From Melanocharis versteri (lineage: Eukaryota > Chordata > Aves > Passeriformes > Melanocharitidae): 64,000 nt of DNA. The position numbers and the translations under genes are program-made. Numbering within the stretch: position 1 is the stretch's first letter; every line of letters begins with the position of its first letter. Shown here piece by piece: positions 22,898-35,300 of this stretch. The notes beneath the pieces were generated by a model. That model was not told where the DNA came from. It was given only the letters and a program-made list of their open reading frames with translations, and made no database searches. The stretch covers positions 337,531 to 401,530 of the forward strand of contig VZTG01009145.1 in assembly GCA_013397845.1 (NCBI GenBank), written 5' to 3'.

Positions 22898-22944
22898 CCG
22901 CAGCCGTCCACTGGCCCCGCCCCCTGAGCACTGAGTGGCGCGGT

Positions 22945-23054
22945 GGGGCGGGGCGCTCCTGATTGACGTGTGACAAAGCCTATGGAAGCGGCGGATTTGT
23001 GGAGGAGGCGGGGCCATCTCTGACTGACGCACGGCTCAGCCTATGGCAGCGGCG
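22945..23054 (+). repeat. Duplicated promoter module (about 61 bp offset)
   Basis: 22959-22993 and 23020-23054 align without gaps over 35 bases with 27 identical: CTGAnTGACG, then GCCTATGGnAGCGGCG. Each copy is preceded by a GGCGGGGC box (22945-22955 and 23005-23015). Confidence 0.8.
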
Positions 23055-23169
23055 AGAGCGGGGCCGGGGCGCCGCCTGGGCCCGGGCGGACGCGGCGGGT
23101 CCGTGAGGCGGGGGCGGCCCGGCCCGGCTGAGGTGGGTGGTGGGACCGGAGCTGGGGCTGACCCGGCGN

Positions 23170-23301
23170 AGGGCAGCCCGGTGAAGAGCTACGATTACCT
23201 GCTCAAGTTCCTGCTGGTGGGCGACAGCGACGTGGGGAAGGGGGAGATCTTGGAGAGCCTGCAGGACGGCGCCTCCGAGTCCCCCTACGCCTACAGCAAC
23301 G
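23170..23301 (+). CDS. RAB40C: RAB40C coding exon 1 (5' end missing)
   Basis: From the N at 23169 the frame reads (Q)[20 protein letters not shown] and on through the P-loop to SPYAYSN, ending on the first base of a Gly codon; the donor is GTAAGG at 23302. The family starts MGxQGSPVK, so base N plus AG is the Gln codon, but the codons before it here (GAC CCG GCG) do not fit. The ATG therefore appears to be missing at the N. The frame is open back to an ATG at 23043, which I do not accept as the true start. Confidence 0.9.
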
Positions 23302-26300
23302 GTAAGGGGGGCTGGGGGGAAACCGGGCCGCAGGACCCCCATCGCTGTCACACCCCTGTCGCTGTCACCTCCCCCCGCCATTGCTGTCACCCGCATCCTG
23401 CGGGGACCCCCGAGGGCCGTACCCCAGCGCCGAACTGGCAGGCAGGGAGGGGTTGTTTTGCTTTTTCCTTTGTTTTTGTTTTTTTTTTTTTCATTAACTG
23501 AGAGCGCAGCGCGTGGCAGGCAGCTCAGAGGCCTCCTCAGCTCTTTGAAATGCCCCAAATCTGGAGGAGAATGTGGGCAGAGGGGCTGGTGTCTGATGTA
23601 ATCGCTGGATGCGCAGCCGGACCCTTCCCCAGCGGTCCCGCTCGCAGGGCAGGGCTGCCCTCCCTCTCCCCGGCTGCCACAAGGACCGAGCCGTTCCCAG
23701 AGGAAGCAGGGGCTGTAACAAAAGAACTGGAGCCTGATTCCCAGCCCGGAGCCGCTCTGGCTCCGTGGCTGTACCGGGAGCGGCCGGGTTGGCTGATCCA
23801 CGTCCTGCCAGCGTCGAGGTTCCTAATGGAGCCCATGACAGACCATTAACTACGGTATCACAAGACCGTAATTAAGAGCCAAGGAGTGGCGCGGTGCATT
23901 TCCTGCAGTTACAGTGTAGCACGGCCTGGCAGGGTGCGGGTCCTGCTGTGGGTTTCAATCTGTCATCCTTTCCCCTCCTCCGTGCACAATAACCTCCCTA
24001 AGGGCTCAGACCCTGCATCATCACTGCAGCGGAGGGCAAGAGCAGGTGGTGCCGAGTTTTGCCTGTGTCAGGAACCCGAGGGAATCGGGAACTCCTCGGT
24101 GTTCTGGGCTGGCCAGATTCGGAGCATGCAGAACAGTGTGGCTCCGACCACTCTCGGTCCTTGGAGCCACCACCAGCTCCCCGAGAGCTGATTCAAGTGC
24201 GCACCTGCTCCACGGAGATTTACGGGGAGGTGGTGACTCAGAAGTGGAGCTGCCTGTGAAATGGGAGCTGCGCTTCAGGAAGGAGAAGGCTTCGGTATCG
24301 TTCATCTCCTCGGGTGTCTGGCTGGGCTGGTGTGGTTTGCCTTCGAGGAGATGCTGGGTGCTTTAGAGCTTCCCTGAAGAGAGTTTGTGTTTCTGGAGAA
24401 CCTGCCTCACCTGGGAGCTGTGGAACTGCTCCGTGGGGTTGGTGTTTACTATGCCGAGTGTAACGGGGTGGTTGTTTTAAGTGAAGTGGTACAGTTGGAA
24501 ATGTCTCCTGATTGAAGGGGGTTTGAAGCAGACAGGGTAGGAGTAAGGAGTGGGTAAAGTGGGGTCTTTGGTATAGGCATGAAACCCAAAAACCAGGGAT
24601 TTTGGCTATGGCTATAGACCCTTTGTCTCAGAACCCACTGTTTTGTAGCAACTAAATACCAGCATCTTTTTGTTGGATAAAGAAATCTCAGTGAATAATT
24701 TCAGAACCTTCCGTTGTCCTCCGTGGGCAATTGAACCCATTCCTAATTAGAGAATTAGGTCACATACTGTTGTTTCACAGAAATACATGCTCTGATGGTC
24801 TCTGCTTCTGTTGGTTCTGGGAAGCGATGCACCTTAAGGATAATCAGCTGGAGTGGCTTTGGTATCCAAGTGAATTTGATCCTGCTGATGCTGCTGGCAG
24901 CCTCGGCAGTGGAACTCCGTGTGTCTCTGGCACAGCTGGGACGTGCTGACAGGGCGTGCTGCTCCCCTGCCCTGACAGAGACCATCCCGTGAGCAAAGGC
25001 TCTTGGATTTTGGGAACAGCTCGAGCCTGGCATCCTCTCTGACACGTACCTAATGCCATCCCAAAACAGCAGTGCTGGAATGTTATGTGGAGGTTCTGTT
25101 TGTAAATCTACTTGTAAGCACATTGTCCTCTTCCTCATTCCCTCCCAGATCCCACATCCCAATTTAAAATGAGCGTTGTATCATCTACCACTGTTTTGGT
25201 CAGTCCAGAAAGCACAACTTGCTTGTGCTGGTGTGTGCTTTGGGCTGCTCCTGTGGTGGGGACATCTCGTGTGGAGCTCAGGTTCCTGACTGTGGCAGGG
25301 AGGGGGGAGAGCCATTTGCCTTCTCTGTCTGGTTGGGGTCTGCTGCTTTTACTCTGTTGTGTGGAAACAGTTGTAAGCAGCCAGCTTTTGTGATGCAGCG
25401 TGGAATGGATTGTCCTTCCAGCTCGGGGAAGGCACACCCTGGGAAGTGAAGCTCTGTATTTTTGCTGCTCTTACCCAGCCTGTAGAAGAGGGATTGAAGG
25501 ATTCCTCTCTTCTCCGTGGGCATCTGAGTGTTGGATCAACACACAACTTAGAGATGAAAAGCCCTTTTTCTGTTGGCTTTTAGGTGCTGTAAGCAGCCTC
25601 TGTCTGGTATCCGAGAGCCTTGGATGCAGTGGGAGCTGTGTCTGTCATACAGCACCATAGGTGCTTCTGTCCATCCTTTTTCAGGGTGCCTGAACAGCAG
25701 TGTCACTTCTCAGCACAGCCTTGAAGCTTGGCACCTTGTTCTAAATCGGGCACATCTTAAATTAGCCCCTGCAGTTCCTGTGGTGCATAGCAAGGCCTCA
25801 GCAATGTCCTTTCTTTAAATTGCTGGCAAAATAAACCTGCTCTGTGGGAGCAGAGGTGGTTGTTACTCCTGATGCAGGAAGAGGTGCAAGCAATGCCCTG
25901 ACCACTGCTGCACCAAGCTGTGAGGGCACTGAGTATGGAACTTTTAGTGGCATAAAGGTGGCATTTTGAGGAGGAATTTGAGGTCCAGTTGTCACTTGTG
26001 TGTTTCTTACTAGGTTCATGCTGGAGCTATGGAGTGTATCAGTCCCCAGGAGCACCAGCCAAGCAGACTCCCTGTGAAGATCAGGGAGTGTTGTTTTTGT
26101 CCTGTGGCTGAATATTGTAACTGATCTGGACTTAGCTTTTGCTTTTTCTTGGCCATCCACAGAAGACCCTGAATTAAGCCTTCCTACTGTTGTTTTGACA
26201 GGGAGAACATTAATGCTGTTCTGGGCTTCCAGTGTTGTCCTTCCCAGCCTTCACCCTCCCTTTCCCAAATCTGTAGTTGTGGAGGCAGGATGCTGTTCTT

Positions 26301-29300
26301 AGAGCCTCACTGTTCCTCTGGACAGCTGGAGGATCTCACCTGGGAACCAAAACTCCTGCATTTTCCCTGCATGCCCTCTGCTGTCAGCACTGGCTCCTTC
26401 TCCCCAGGTGCAGGGAGGGGCTGCTCTGGCTGCTGTGCCATGAGCCACGGGGTTACACCAGACTGGGAGTGAAACTGTGCTTTACCTTGTTCCACCAGTC
26501 CACTACACAGATCGCTTTTCACTTTGGTCCTTAAACAGCTCGCTTGGGGTCTGTCCTCATCCACCCCCAAGCACTGAAGCAGGGCAGAAATGTCTGTGGT
26601 CACAGGGTGGTTTGGGACATGAGATGTGGTGGAGCTGCACGTGAAAGTAGGGGCGGTGTGCGTGCCGTGCATGAGGGGCACGAGGCTGCTCCTCACCTGA
26701 GGGAGCTGTGGCTTTGTCACCACCGTGTCACACATCCACTCTCGAGTAGCTGGTTATTCATGTGCTGAAATGATCTCACCCAGCTGGTTTGTTGGCTTGC
26801 TGGAGCAGGCAGCCCTGAGCCCCGGGTGAGGCAGGGCAGCGCTCTGTGCTCGGCAGGCACACGGGCCAGCGCTGCCGTATGAGACACTGACGGTGCCCCG
26901 GGAGCAGGGCCAGGGCTGGGCTCACCATGCAGACGTGAGGGTGATGTGCTCCCTCCTCACATGATGGAGGGCTTTTTCTGCGGCTGCCTTCCCCCTCACC
27001 TGCTGCTGTTCCCACAGGAAAGCAGAAATGTGTGTTAGGGAGAGAGTAGAGCGTGTTTTGGAGCAGATGGCTTTGACTGGAAAGGGGGTGGATTTTTATT
27101 TTTATTTTCCCTGTCCTCAGCTTGTATTAAGAAAGTGATGAGGATGCAGCCAATGTCCTCACTCTGATCTTGCAATGAGCTCACAGAAGCTGAAATGAGA
27201 GCCCTGCCCTGGACAGGGTTGGTGCTGACACCAGCCCCAATGCACTGAGCCCCAGCACCTCCTTTCAACCTTGTCCCTTGGCTGGGTTTTAGTACCTTTA
27301 TTCGAGCACCATCCTTAGGTGCTCTGGTACCCCAGTGCTATCCAGACCCAAGGCAGTGTTAGGGAAAAGGCTCCTGAAGTGCTCAATGCAATAGCTGCTG
27401 ACAGGTTTTATGGTTCAGGTGAAAACTGGATCTTTCCCAAGGGCTCTTCCCCCATAGCAGAAGTGCAGGAATTCAGGTCCTGGGCAGCAGCAGCAGCAAG
27501 CCCACCAGGGCTGGGGCTCCGTGCCAGGAGCAAGGGCTGGGGCAGTGCAGCTTCCTGCCCTTTCCCTGGCCGGGAGGAACGGGAGAGGCAGCTGAAGACA
27601 CTGCCCAGCCCTGGGAGGTGGTCGGTCCCCTCCAGCCACCACTGTTTGCCTGGGGACTGCTGTTAATTACCAAGTTGTTTATCTGACTGATCCACAGCTT
27701 TGGATGTCTTTTCCCTCTGGTTGTTTCTGTGCAGCTGTCTGAATCTGGAGATCCCTAGAATGTCCGTTTTAAGTCTTCCTTTACAGCAATTCCTCTTCAG
27801 GTGTGTCCTGTGACCCCTCAGGCACCAGTGTGCAACCAGAAACTCCCCTGGTAGTTCCATGCCAGCCAGGAGATCACCTGTCCCACAGCAGCATGCCCGG
27901 GGAGGGGGTGAAGAGACACTTTGTGTGGTGCTCCTTGCTGTCATGGGAGGGCCTGTGAAGGGATGTTTCCCAGTGCTTCTGCTCCTTGCCTACTGAGTTT
28001 CCATCCTGACCATGGAGATGGTCTCTTGCTTCAGATCTGCAGCCTCTGTGTTGCTGCCGTGTTTGGCTGGAGGTCCTGCTGCACTGGTTCACTTTTCACA
28101 GCCTTAAAAAGTGTGTAGCTGAGCAGCTCTGCTCTAAACTTGAACTCGTGTAAGCACAGGACCTCTCTCGATACTGGCTCACCCTCCTGAGCAGACAGGA
28201 ATTGCTGGGTGACCCCGTGTGCAGTAAAACCTCAGACAGGGCCGGCACCGATGTAGCGGCACCTTCTGGGCATAGACCTGAGAGCTACAGGTGTTGAGCC
28301 CCGGCTTTGGATGGCAGCTGAGTGCTCATCCTGGTGGTGCTGCTGTCAGGGCTCTCTTTTGCATCAGCAGGGAGAGAAGCCTTGATTCTGGTGCTGCTTT
28401 GCTGCCTCCTCCTCCTCACCTGGCTCAGTCCCACCAGGTGTGTCCTGCTCTGCCGGAGCAGCGCTGTCCCTGTCGAAGGTGGACACGAGCTGGCCAGGCT
28501 GCCCCACTGCTTCAGCTGCTGCACACCAGTGGAAACTGCTCTTTGTTTTCTGGCAGGACTGTATTCTTTGGAAAAATGTTTGGAATAATGTTTTAGTTTG
28601 AGGCTTTAGCACTCTGATGCAAGGAGGATTGAGGCAAAGTGTTCCAAGTGCAGCCCAGCCATCACGTTCTTGTAGTGGCTGCACAACTGATGTGCGGGAA
28701 ATGTTTGAGCTGGACTGTGCTGGTCGTGCTGCTGGAAACCTCTTTGGATGGCTTGCATAGTGCAGAGTGGTTGTTGCAGCAATTCCTGCTGTCTGCCAGC
28801 ACTTGCATCAGTGTCCTTCAGGGATGTTCACTTCCCTGTCATCAGAGATGCAAAGCTGATCTCATCAGAGGCAATTCAGCAACAGCTCCAGCATCTTTTT
28901 TTTCTCCATTGTTTACTACATACTCTTTGTGTGAAAAAAAGTTCCAAAGATACAGTGCTGAACCTGCAGCTCTGCTTGTTGTGGGACTAACCAGCTGCGG
29001 TTTAGACTTAAATCCCAAAACAAAGCCAAGAAACAAAAAAATTCCCATCAAGCCAAAACCCAACCCCCAAACCGAGTGCCTGGCAGGTTTGGTGACTCTC
29101 TCTAGTCAGGATTAGGAGTGCACAGCAGCGTAGGTTGTTACGTGTGCAGAACTTTTGAGGAAGGTTGTGTTTTTGTTGGGGTTTTATGAAGCTGGGGACC
29201 TACTCTGCAAAGTTCTGGATTGCACTGCAGAGTTCTCACCACCTCTAATCCCTCTATAAAAGCTGTGCTTTTATGGCCATTAACGAGTTCCAGAGCCCTG

Positions 29301-32300
29301 AGTGCACAAAGGTGATGTGAGCCGAGCAGTACAAAGCTGAAATGGGTGGGATGTTCTTCTAATAACTGAGATTAAAAGTTTCTCTGTGTTTTTTGTTTGT
29401 AAAAAGCAGGCAGGTTTTGCTCTCTCCAGATTCCACACCAACATTGTCCACACGTCTCCTGGTGTGGGGATTTTTGGTTGGTTCGGTATTTAAGCTGCAT
29501 AGGAAAGACCATGGAAAATGGTCTCCTCCTCCTCCTTCAGCTTTTGTTTCCAGCTGTTCCCTGGCATGTTTTCCTCTGCAGCCTCACTCTCTCGGAACAG
29601 CAGAGCATCTTTCCATTGCACTTGAGAATACGTGTGCTCTGAGCTGGGGCTTTGAGCTGTGGCTTTATCCTTGCTGGTTAAAATCTGGTTTTCTCTCCCT
29701 TTGCCTCTCGCTATCCCCTGGCACTCCAGCTCGAGCTCTACAGGAGCATTATGTCATATCAATTCCTGTGTGATTGCAGGCACTGGAGGAGGAAGGAAGC
29801 TCCAATGTGAGAACCCTCAGCTTTGTTTTGCTAAAGGCTTTGCTGTAAGGTGAGACTCACCTGAAAGATAATAACCCTGGGGCACAGAGGGTGGTGGCTC
29901 AAGGCAAGAAACCTCCATCAAAGAGTCTGTTTGCTTCTGCAAAAGTTGTAGTAAATAGTAAGGTTGCAACATAGCTTAGAGATTGTTTGTTCCTCAGAGA
30001 TTGTTTGTTCCTATAGAGCTGCTATTTGCTGAAAGTATTTTTACGTAGCCACAGCTTTTTAGCTGTTCTTCCTCTTTTCTACCTCATCTTTGTTTCGTCT
30101 CCATCAGCCCATTCTAGACATTGTTAGATCATTTTAATACTTTAACACCTGTTCTCCTATAAATATAACACCTGAAATTCTTAATGTTCTGTATGTTCTG
30201 TGCGGTATCGGACATTGAACTGGGACAAAAATCCTTGTGCAATTCAAACGTAATATTTGTTGCTTAAACCATCAGTGGTTAAGAAGGAGACAGACAGAAA
30301 GGGGACACTGAAAGGCCGTACTTAAATGTCAGTTTAACAGAAGGTTCCGAGCGTCTTTGGGGTAACCTTTTAAATAAAATGCGGAGTTTTTAAAAAATTT
30401 TTTTTTCTAGGGATCTTAACTTGTTTCTAGCGCAGCTTCTGAGTTCCTGGGCCCATTTGGGGGTTTTACTGTACCATTTGCCTCTCTGTGCAAGTGATTG
30501 CCCCTGCTCCCTGCTCAGTCCTGGACACAGAAATTACCCTGCCTTGTTTCCTTTGGTACCAGCTCTAACAGCACCTGTAACAGGCCTTTTGCCCATGGTT
30601 CTGGAGTGGAGGCCGAGTGGACTGGAGACAGAACTAGATGGAAAAAACCCCAACCAAACAATGAACAAACAAAGAAAATGCAACCTGCATACCACCCACC
30701 TCCCCCCCTCCCCATTTTGCCTATCGTTCACTTAGTCTTAAATCCTCTCTTGTCACAATAATTGTTATTTTTCTTATGTTGTCAAAGTGCCTGAGTAACT
30801 TGGTGGTAAAGTCTGTCCAGGAAACTGCAGGCCTGTGCTGCAGCACAAGGAGATGAAACTCTGCAGGGTAGATCTTACCTGAGGGCCTTACCTGTGCTGC
30901 TCACCCTGCCAGCAAATGTGTTTGCTGTGGAACACCTCTGTGGGTTGAGACACACTTGTGTTCTTGTAGGGGTCATCTGTATTAGAAGGCTGAAATTCAA
31001 TACTTTCTTCTATTTTAAAAATGTCAAATGCTGGCTTTTCCCTGGTCGCAGCGGAAGTTGTGCTCCAGAGAGGCTGCCAGGGTAGCTGGAGTGAGATCTT
31101 TGTCCTGTAGGTCAGGAGGGGACCTGGGAGGCTCCAATTTGGGCTTTCAAAACCTGGTTTCAGGCTGGTGAGAGCTGCTGCGAGGCAGCAGAGTTTGTAG
31201 AGGTGTGTAGTGAGGTGCTTGCTGTGCCAACAGGGCCGGTCCATCCTTCCAGGACAAGGAGGGGGCACTGAGCACACCTGCCATGCACTCTGAGTCAGGT
31301 CCCTGGAGATTTGTTGTCGTTGGAAACAGCACATGGAAAGGTGAAACCAATGTTAGCAGCCATGCTGGTGCTTCCAGCGTGGAGCAGCCCTTTCCTGGCA
31401 TAGGGCTAGTGGTTGGTGCAGTGAGACCAAACCCGGGAGCCAGAGAAATTCCTGGGGAGTGGAATCTCTGTAGCTGTTCCGGGAACTCTGCAAGTGTCTG
31501 CTTAACCTGTCTACACCCAGCTGAAGAGCTGCAGCTCTCTCTGGGTGTTTGGGTGTGGAGCATCGGTCTGGAGATGCTGTTTTGTTGCTGGCAAAACCTG
31601 GAGATGCCAGCTGGGGTGTGGATGGGGATCCCAGGGATCAGAGGCAGCCTCTGCAGGATCCCTGAGCATGTGTGCACCTGAGCCTGGCATGCACCACGCA
31701 GGCTGCCCTTGCATGGTGTGGGGATGCCACGAGGGTCTGAGGCTGCAGAGCAGCATTTCCCTGCACAGCGTCCACAGAAATGTAACTATGGAGGGATAGA
31801 ATACTAAAAGTATTTTGGACAAATACTTGGATTTTTTTGAGTGTTGGGGAATTTATTTGTCTCCAAGCATATCTTGATGTTTGTACGGTCATCCAGCAAC
31901 AATGCAGACTGTTATGGTGCCCTCTGATTTCCCTCACAGGCTGCCTTTGTTTCTGCATGCAGCTGTGTAGTTTTTATGGAGATCTGAACTGCAAGGCATG
32001 AAGAAACTCTTTTGTTTGTTGTCGCTTCTGTACATAAAATCATTCTTGATTTTCTTCTAAAGCACAAATCCACTTCACATCCCTGATTCTGGACTGACTT
32101 TGGACTGTTTCTGGGATTTCCCGGGTGTCCACTGAAATTGTTGGAGCTTTAGGAACAGATTTGCTCCTGGCTTCAAATGCCATTTTCTGATGCAATTGTC
32201 CCCCTTAAGTGCGCCCAGAACAGAGTTCCTCTGTGTGAGGACCACGTAGCTGCTGAAACGCTGCTGGGCTTGGAGCAGGCAGTGGACGAGTGAAATCTGC

Positions 32301-35300
32301 AAATCCAGGCTTCTTAGAGGTCTCCAAATCAGTGTTTTGCTTTTGGCTGGTTACAAAACCAAACAAGCAATTATTTGCCGGAGATCCCCACCTACTAGCC
32401 CTCTCAGCTGGAGATGAAGATGCCTGGTAACTGATGTGAGCAGACTTCCTGTGAAAGGCTTCCAGGCTAAATGGAAATCCCTCTCAGTCAAAATGAGGCG
32501 TCTATGAATGGAAGATGGAGTATGTTTTTCAGGAGAAAATCTGCAACTCTGGGTAACTACAGATAATTGAAAGGCGTTTGTTCTCTCTCTGTTTCAACAT
32601 GTGTGTCAGTGTGAGGTGCTTGGCAGCTCGTACGATGTCTCACAGAGCTGCCAAGCGCCGTGGCAGCTCCCGGGGCTGGCAGAGCTCGTGGAGCCGAGCC
32701 GTGTGTGGGGCTGTGGGCTCTGCGTGGGGCTCCCCTCCTGCCCAGAGCAGCTCCTGCTCATCTGCTGCACCCCGAAATAATGGGAAGCTCTTGTTGCCTC
32801 CCAGCGAGCGGTGCAGCGAGGGTGGATTGTGAGTGAGCTGCCGTGGGCAGGAGGGGATGAAGGCAGGAGCAGGGGCGGGAGCGGTGCTGGTCTCCTGCAT
32901 GCTCAGTGACAACCGAGACCTCTTGATCCTGTTCCCAAAGCTCAGGTACGGGGCAGGACAGAATCACAGAGGTAAAATCACATGCTTGCTGACCTTCAGT
33001 TCCAGCTCTGCAGGCAGGAACTGGGCTGTTCTGCAGTGATGCTGTTGGGGAACTTCTATCACCCTGCTCAAAACAAAGTAGTAATACTGTGAGGTAAACT
33101 GTGACGCTGAAGGGCACAGACCTGGGGTGAATCTACCTGTGTTTGGTTGACCCCTCTTGTTGGTGATGATAATTTGTTTCTCTGTCTAAACAGTAGGTAG
33201 CTGAATGCATGACTCAAACTGATGAGCTCATGTGTTGTTTGGAAGGGATTTTTCCCGTGGTTCACAGCTCTGAGCTGACTAGTTAAATTGCTGCTGCTAA
33301 TTTGCTTCTATACACACTTTTTGAGGTTGGGTGACTTCATCAGTTGTTATTTGAATAGCTTGAATTCTCTTTTTTCATCTGTTATGTTGATGCCCTCATA
33401 CCACATTTTTTCTGAACAATTTAGTATCACTTACAGATGACAGAGACAGTAACTACTCTTCTAAGTGCATAGTAGGAGCTGGGGTGGAAGATAATGCACC
33501 TGTAGTATCTGCTTACAGATGTTGCTGCCTGTTTTTAAAGTACTGATGGGATGAGAGGATCTCCAGCCTGCATCTGTGGGTGCATGCATAACCTGGGTGC
33601 TGGCCGCCGCAGCTGCCTTCTGCCTGGGAGTGGGTTTGGTGTTGGATTAGTACATTTGGTTATACCTGTTTGCTCTGAGCATGCTTTCAGCAGCTCCTGG
33701 CCACCTGTGATTTCCGTGCCTGTCTGCCTTGTTTGACTAGAAGTAAAGCAGCAAGCCTTCCTCTATCAGCTTTTGCCCACAAACAAACAATTTCTGATAG
33801 GTGAATTCTTCCCTTTTACTCACAGGCTGGTGAGGGCTTGGAAAAAAGCCCCAGACAACAAAACCCCAAAATAAGACATTTTAAACCACATTTACAATGT
33901 GTCCTGGCTTTGTATTTTGCTCTTGGAGCAACTTGGTCATTGACGTCAGTCACTGTAGGTGACATTTCGTGACCATCCCCACCATAAGCGGTTCTTGAAC
34001 AAAAAGGTGCAGGATGTGGGGTGTGGTGGGAGGCAGCAGTGAACGTGGTGTTGGAAGTGTAGTCACTGTTGCCTTGTGGAGTATGGTTCTGCCATAAAAT
34101 GAGTCCCAGGAGGTCAGTGCCCACTTTGGTGTGAGGGAGAGCCTGTGGAGAAGCCAGTGAATTTGAATGGCCCTGGCTGTGTGGCAGGATCATGCTGTGG
34201 AGCTGCTCTGGAGCAGCTCTGTTGCTGCAGGCCTCACCTGGTGTAATGCTCCCAGTACAGCCCCAAGGCTGGGCACTGGAGAGGTTCTGCTGGAAACTCT
34301 GCCTGTGGGTAACACCCTGTGGGTGGGGGGCTGTTTCACCCTGAAGTAACCTCACTGGGAGAGTGTTGATTCAGGGCTGCTCTGAGTTCCTCTGCCAATG
34401 TCCGTGCTGTCCAAATTCCTGCTGTGAGCCCCATGTGTGAGTGTGGTTTGCTTGTGGAGGTGGTCTGTGGGCTGTGCCTTGGTTTTGGGGTGAGGTTTTT
34501 GCATGCTGAGGGCTGGAAGTGGGCGTGACATTCTTATTCTGTAGCTGATCTGCCAGCAGACCTGGAGCTATTATGCCCACCTTTTGGCCTCAATTTTGTG
34601 ACCTCCCAGCACTTCTCTTCCCTCCTTTATTCTCTTGGGCTTGTTGAGGATGGGACTTAGCTGCATGTTGCTGCTTCTGCCTTTTCTTCATACTCAGCAG
34701 GGATGGGGGTGTCTGGCCACTGGCTGCTCTCCCCCCACAGTGGTTCCAGATTTCAGGAGGATCTGGGCAGCCCCGGGTGGTGCCTGCACACACAGGGGCA
34801 AGGCTTTCTATGCCCCAGCCACGTCAGTCATGACTTGGAAAGGCATGGATCATCTTGGAAAAGGACTAGTAACATCTTGGAAAGGTCTAGTAACATCTGT
34901 GACACCCAGGGACTTGGGAGAATAAACAAGTCACCTTTGGACACTGCTCAGGTATTGCTGGCATTTAGGATAAATGAATTTCTGCACTAATGGCCTTAGG
35001 CTGGACTTAGCAGAGCACAGAAGGGCTCCAGTTCCAAAGTCTGTGGCACAGGCAGAGGGGCAGCCTCTGCACTGTGTGCAGCACAGACTGATTGTTTTTC
35101 CCTTTTTTTAATCCAGCAGGAAGGTTGGCACAAGCCCTTTGGAGGGGGAGAGGGAGGGACCTTTCAGCAGCTCGTGTCTTGCACACACACCACTAGGATG
35201 ACAGCTAGTTTATGTGACAGAAAACCTGCTGGTATGTCCCCAAAGCTGTGCCAGGGGACTGTGGCAGGGGGAGCCCGAGTGACACCCAGCCAGGCTCTGC

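Larger units (their letters stand above)
22800..23330 (+). promoter_or_regulatory. RAB40C: RAB40C CpG-rich promoter
   Basis: A CpG-dense stretch around the first coding exon with no TATA box, typical of a broad housekeeping promoter. GC boxes are visible at 22945-22955 (GGGGCGGGGCG) and 23005-23015 (GAGGCGGGGCC), and an opposite-strand one near 22915-22924 (CCCCGCCCCC). A ZNF143/THAP11-like site lies at 22871-22897, and a roughly 61-bp module is duplicated at 22945-23054. The transcription start cannot be read from sequence; I infer it between about 22900 and 23100. Confidence 0.75.

Noticed and set aside
21687..22934. 415-codon forward frame
   Set aside because: It passes through the 355 Ns and the 13-bp minisatellite, and overlaps equally open frames on the other strand; no domain is recognised.
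22143..22976. Minus-strand frame with recurring Gly-Asp/Asn-Arg-Asp-Trp peptides
   Set aside because: The peptide repeats are a translation of the CCGGTCCCCAATC minisatellite; the frame also crosses the N gap.
23043..23168. 44-residue N-terminal extension of RAB40C from the ATG at 23043
   Set aside because: The leader is Arg/Gly/Pro-rich like translated GC-rich 5' UTR, the family starts at MGxQGSPVK, and the frame continuity depends on an N.
22980..23801. 273-codon minus-strand frame over RAB40C exon 1
   Set aside because: It is the antisense shadow of a GC-rich coding exon and promoter and has no recognisable domain.
23851..23870. Short inverted repeat TACGGT...ACCGTA as a structured RNA
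   Set aside because: A 6-bp stem with an 8-base loop is common by chance and has no supporting context.
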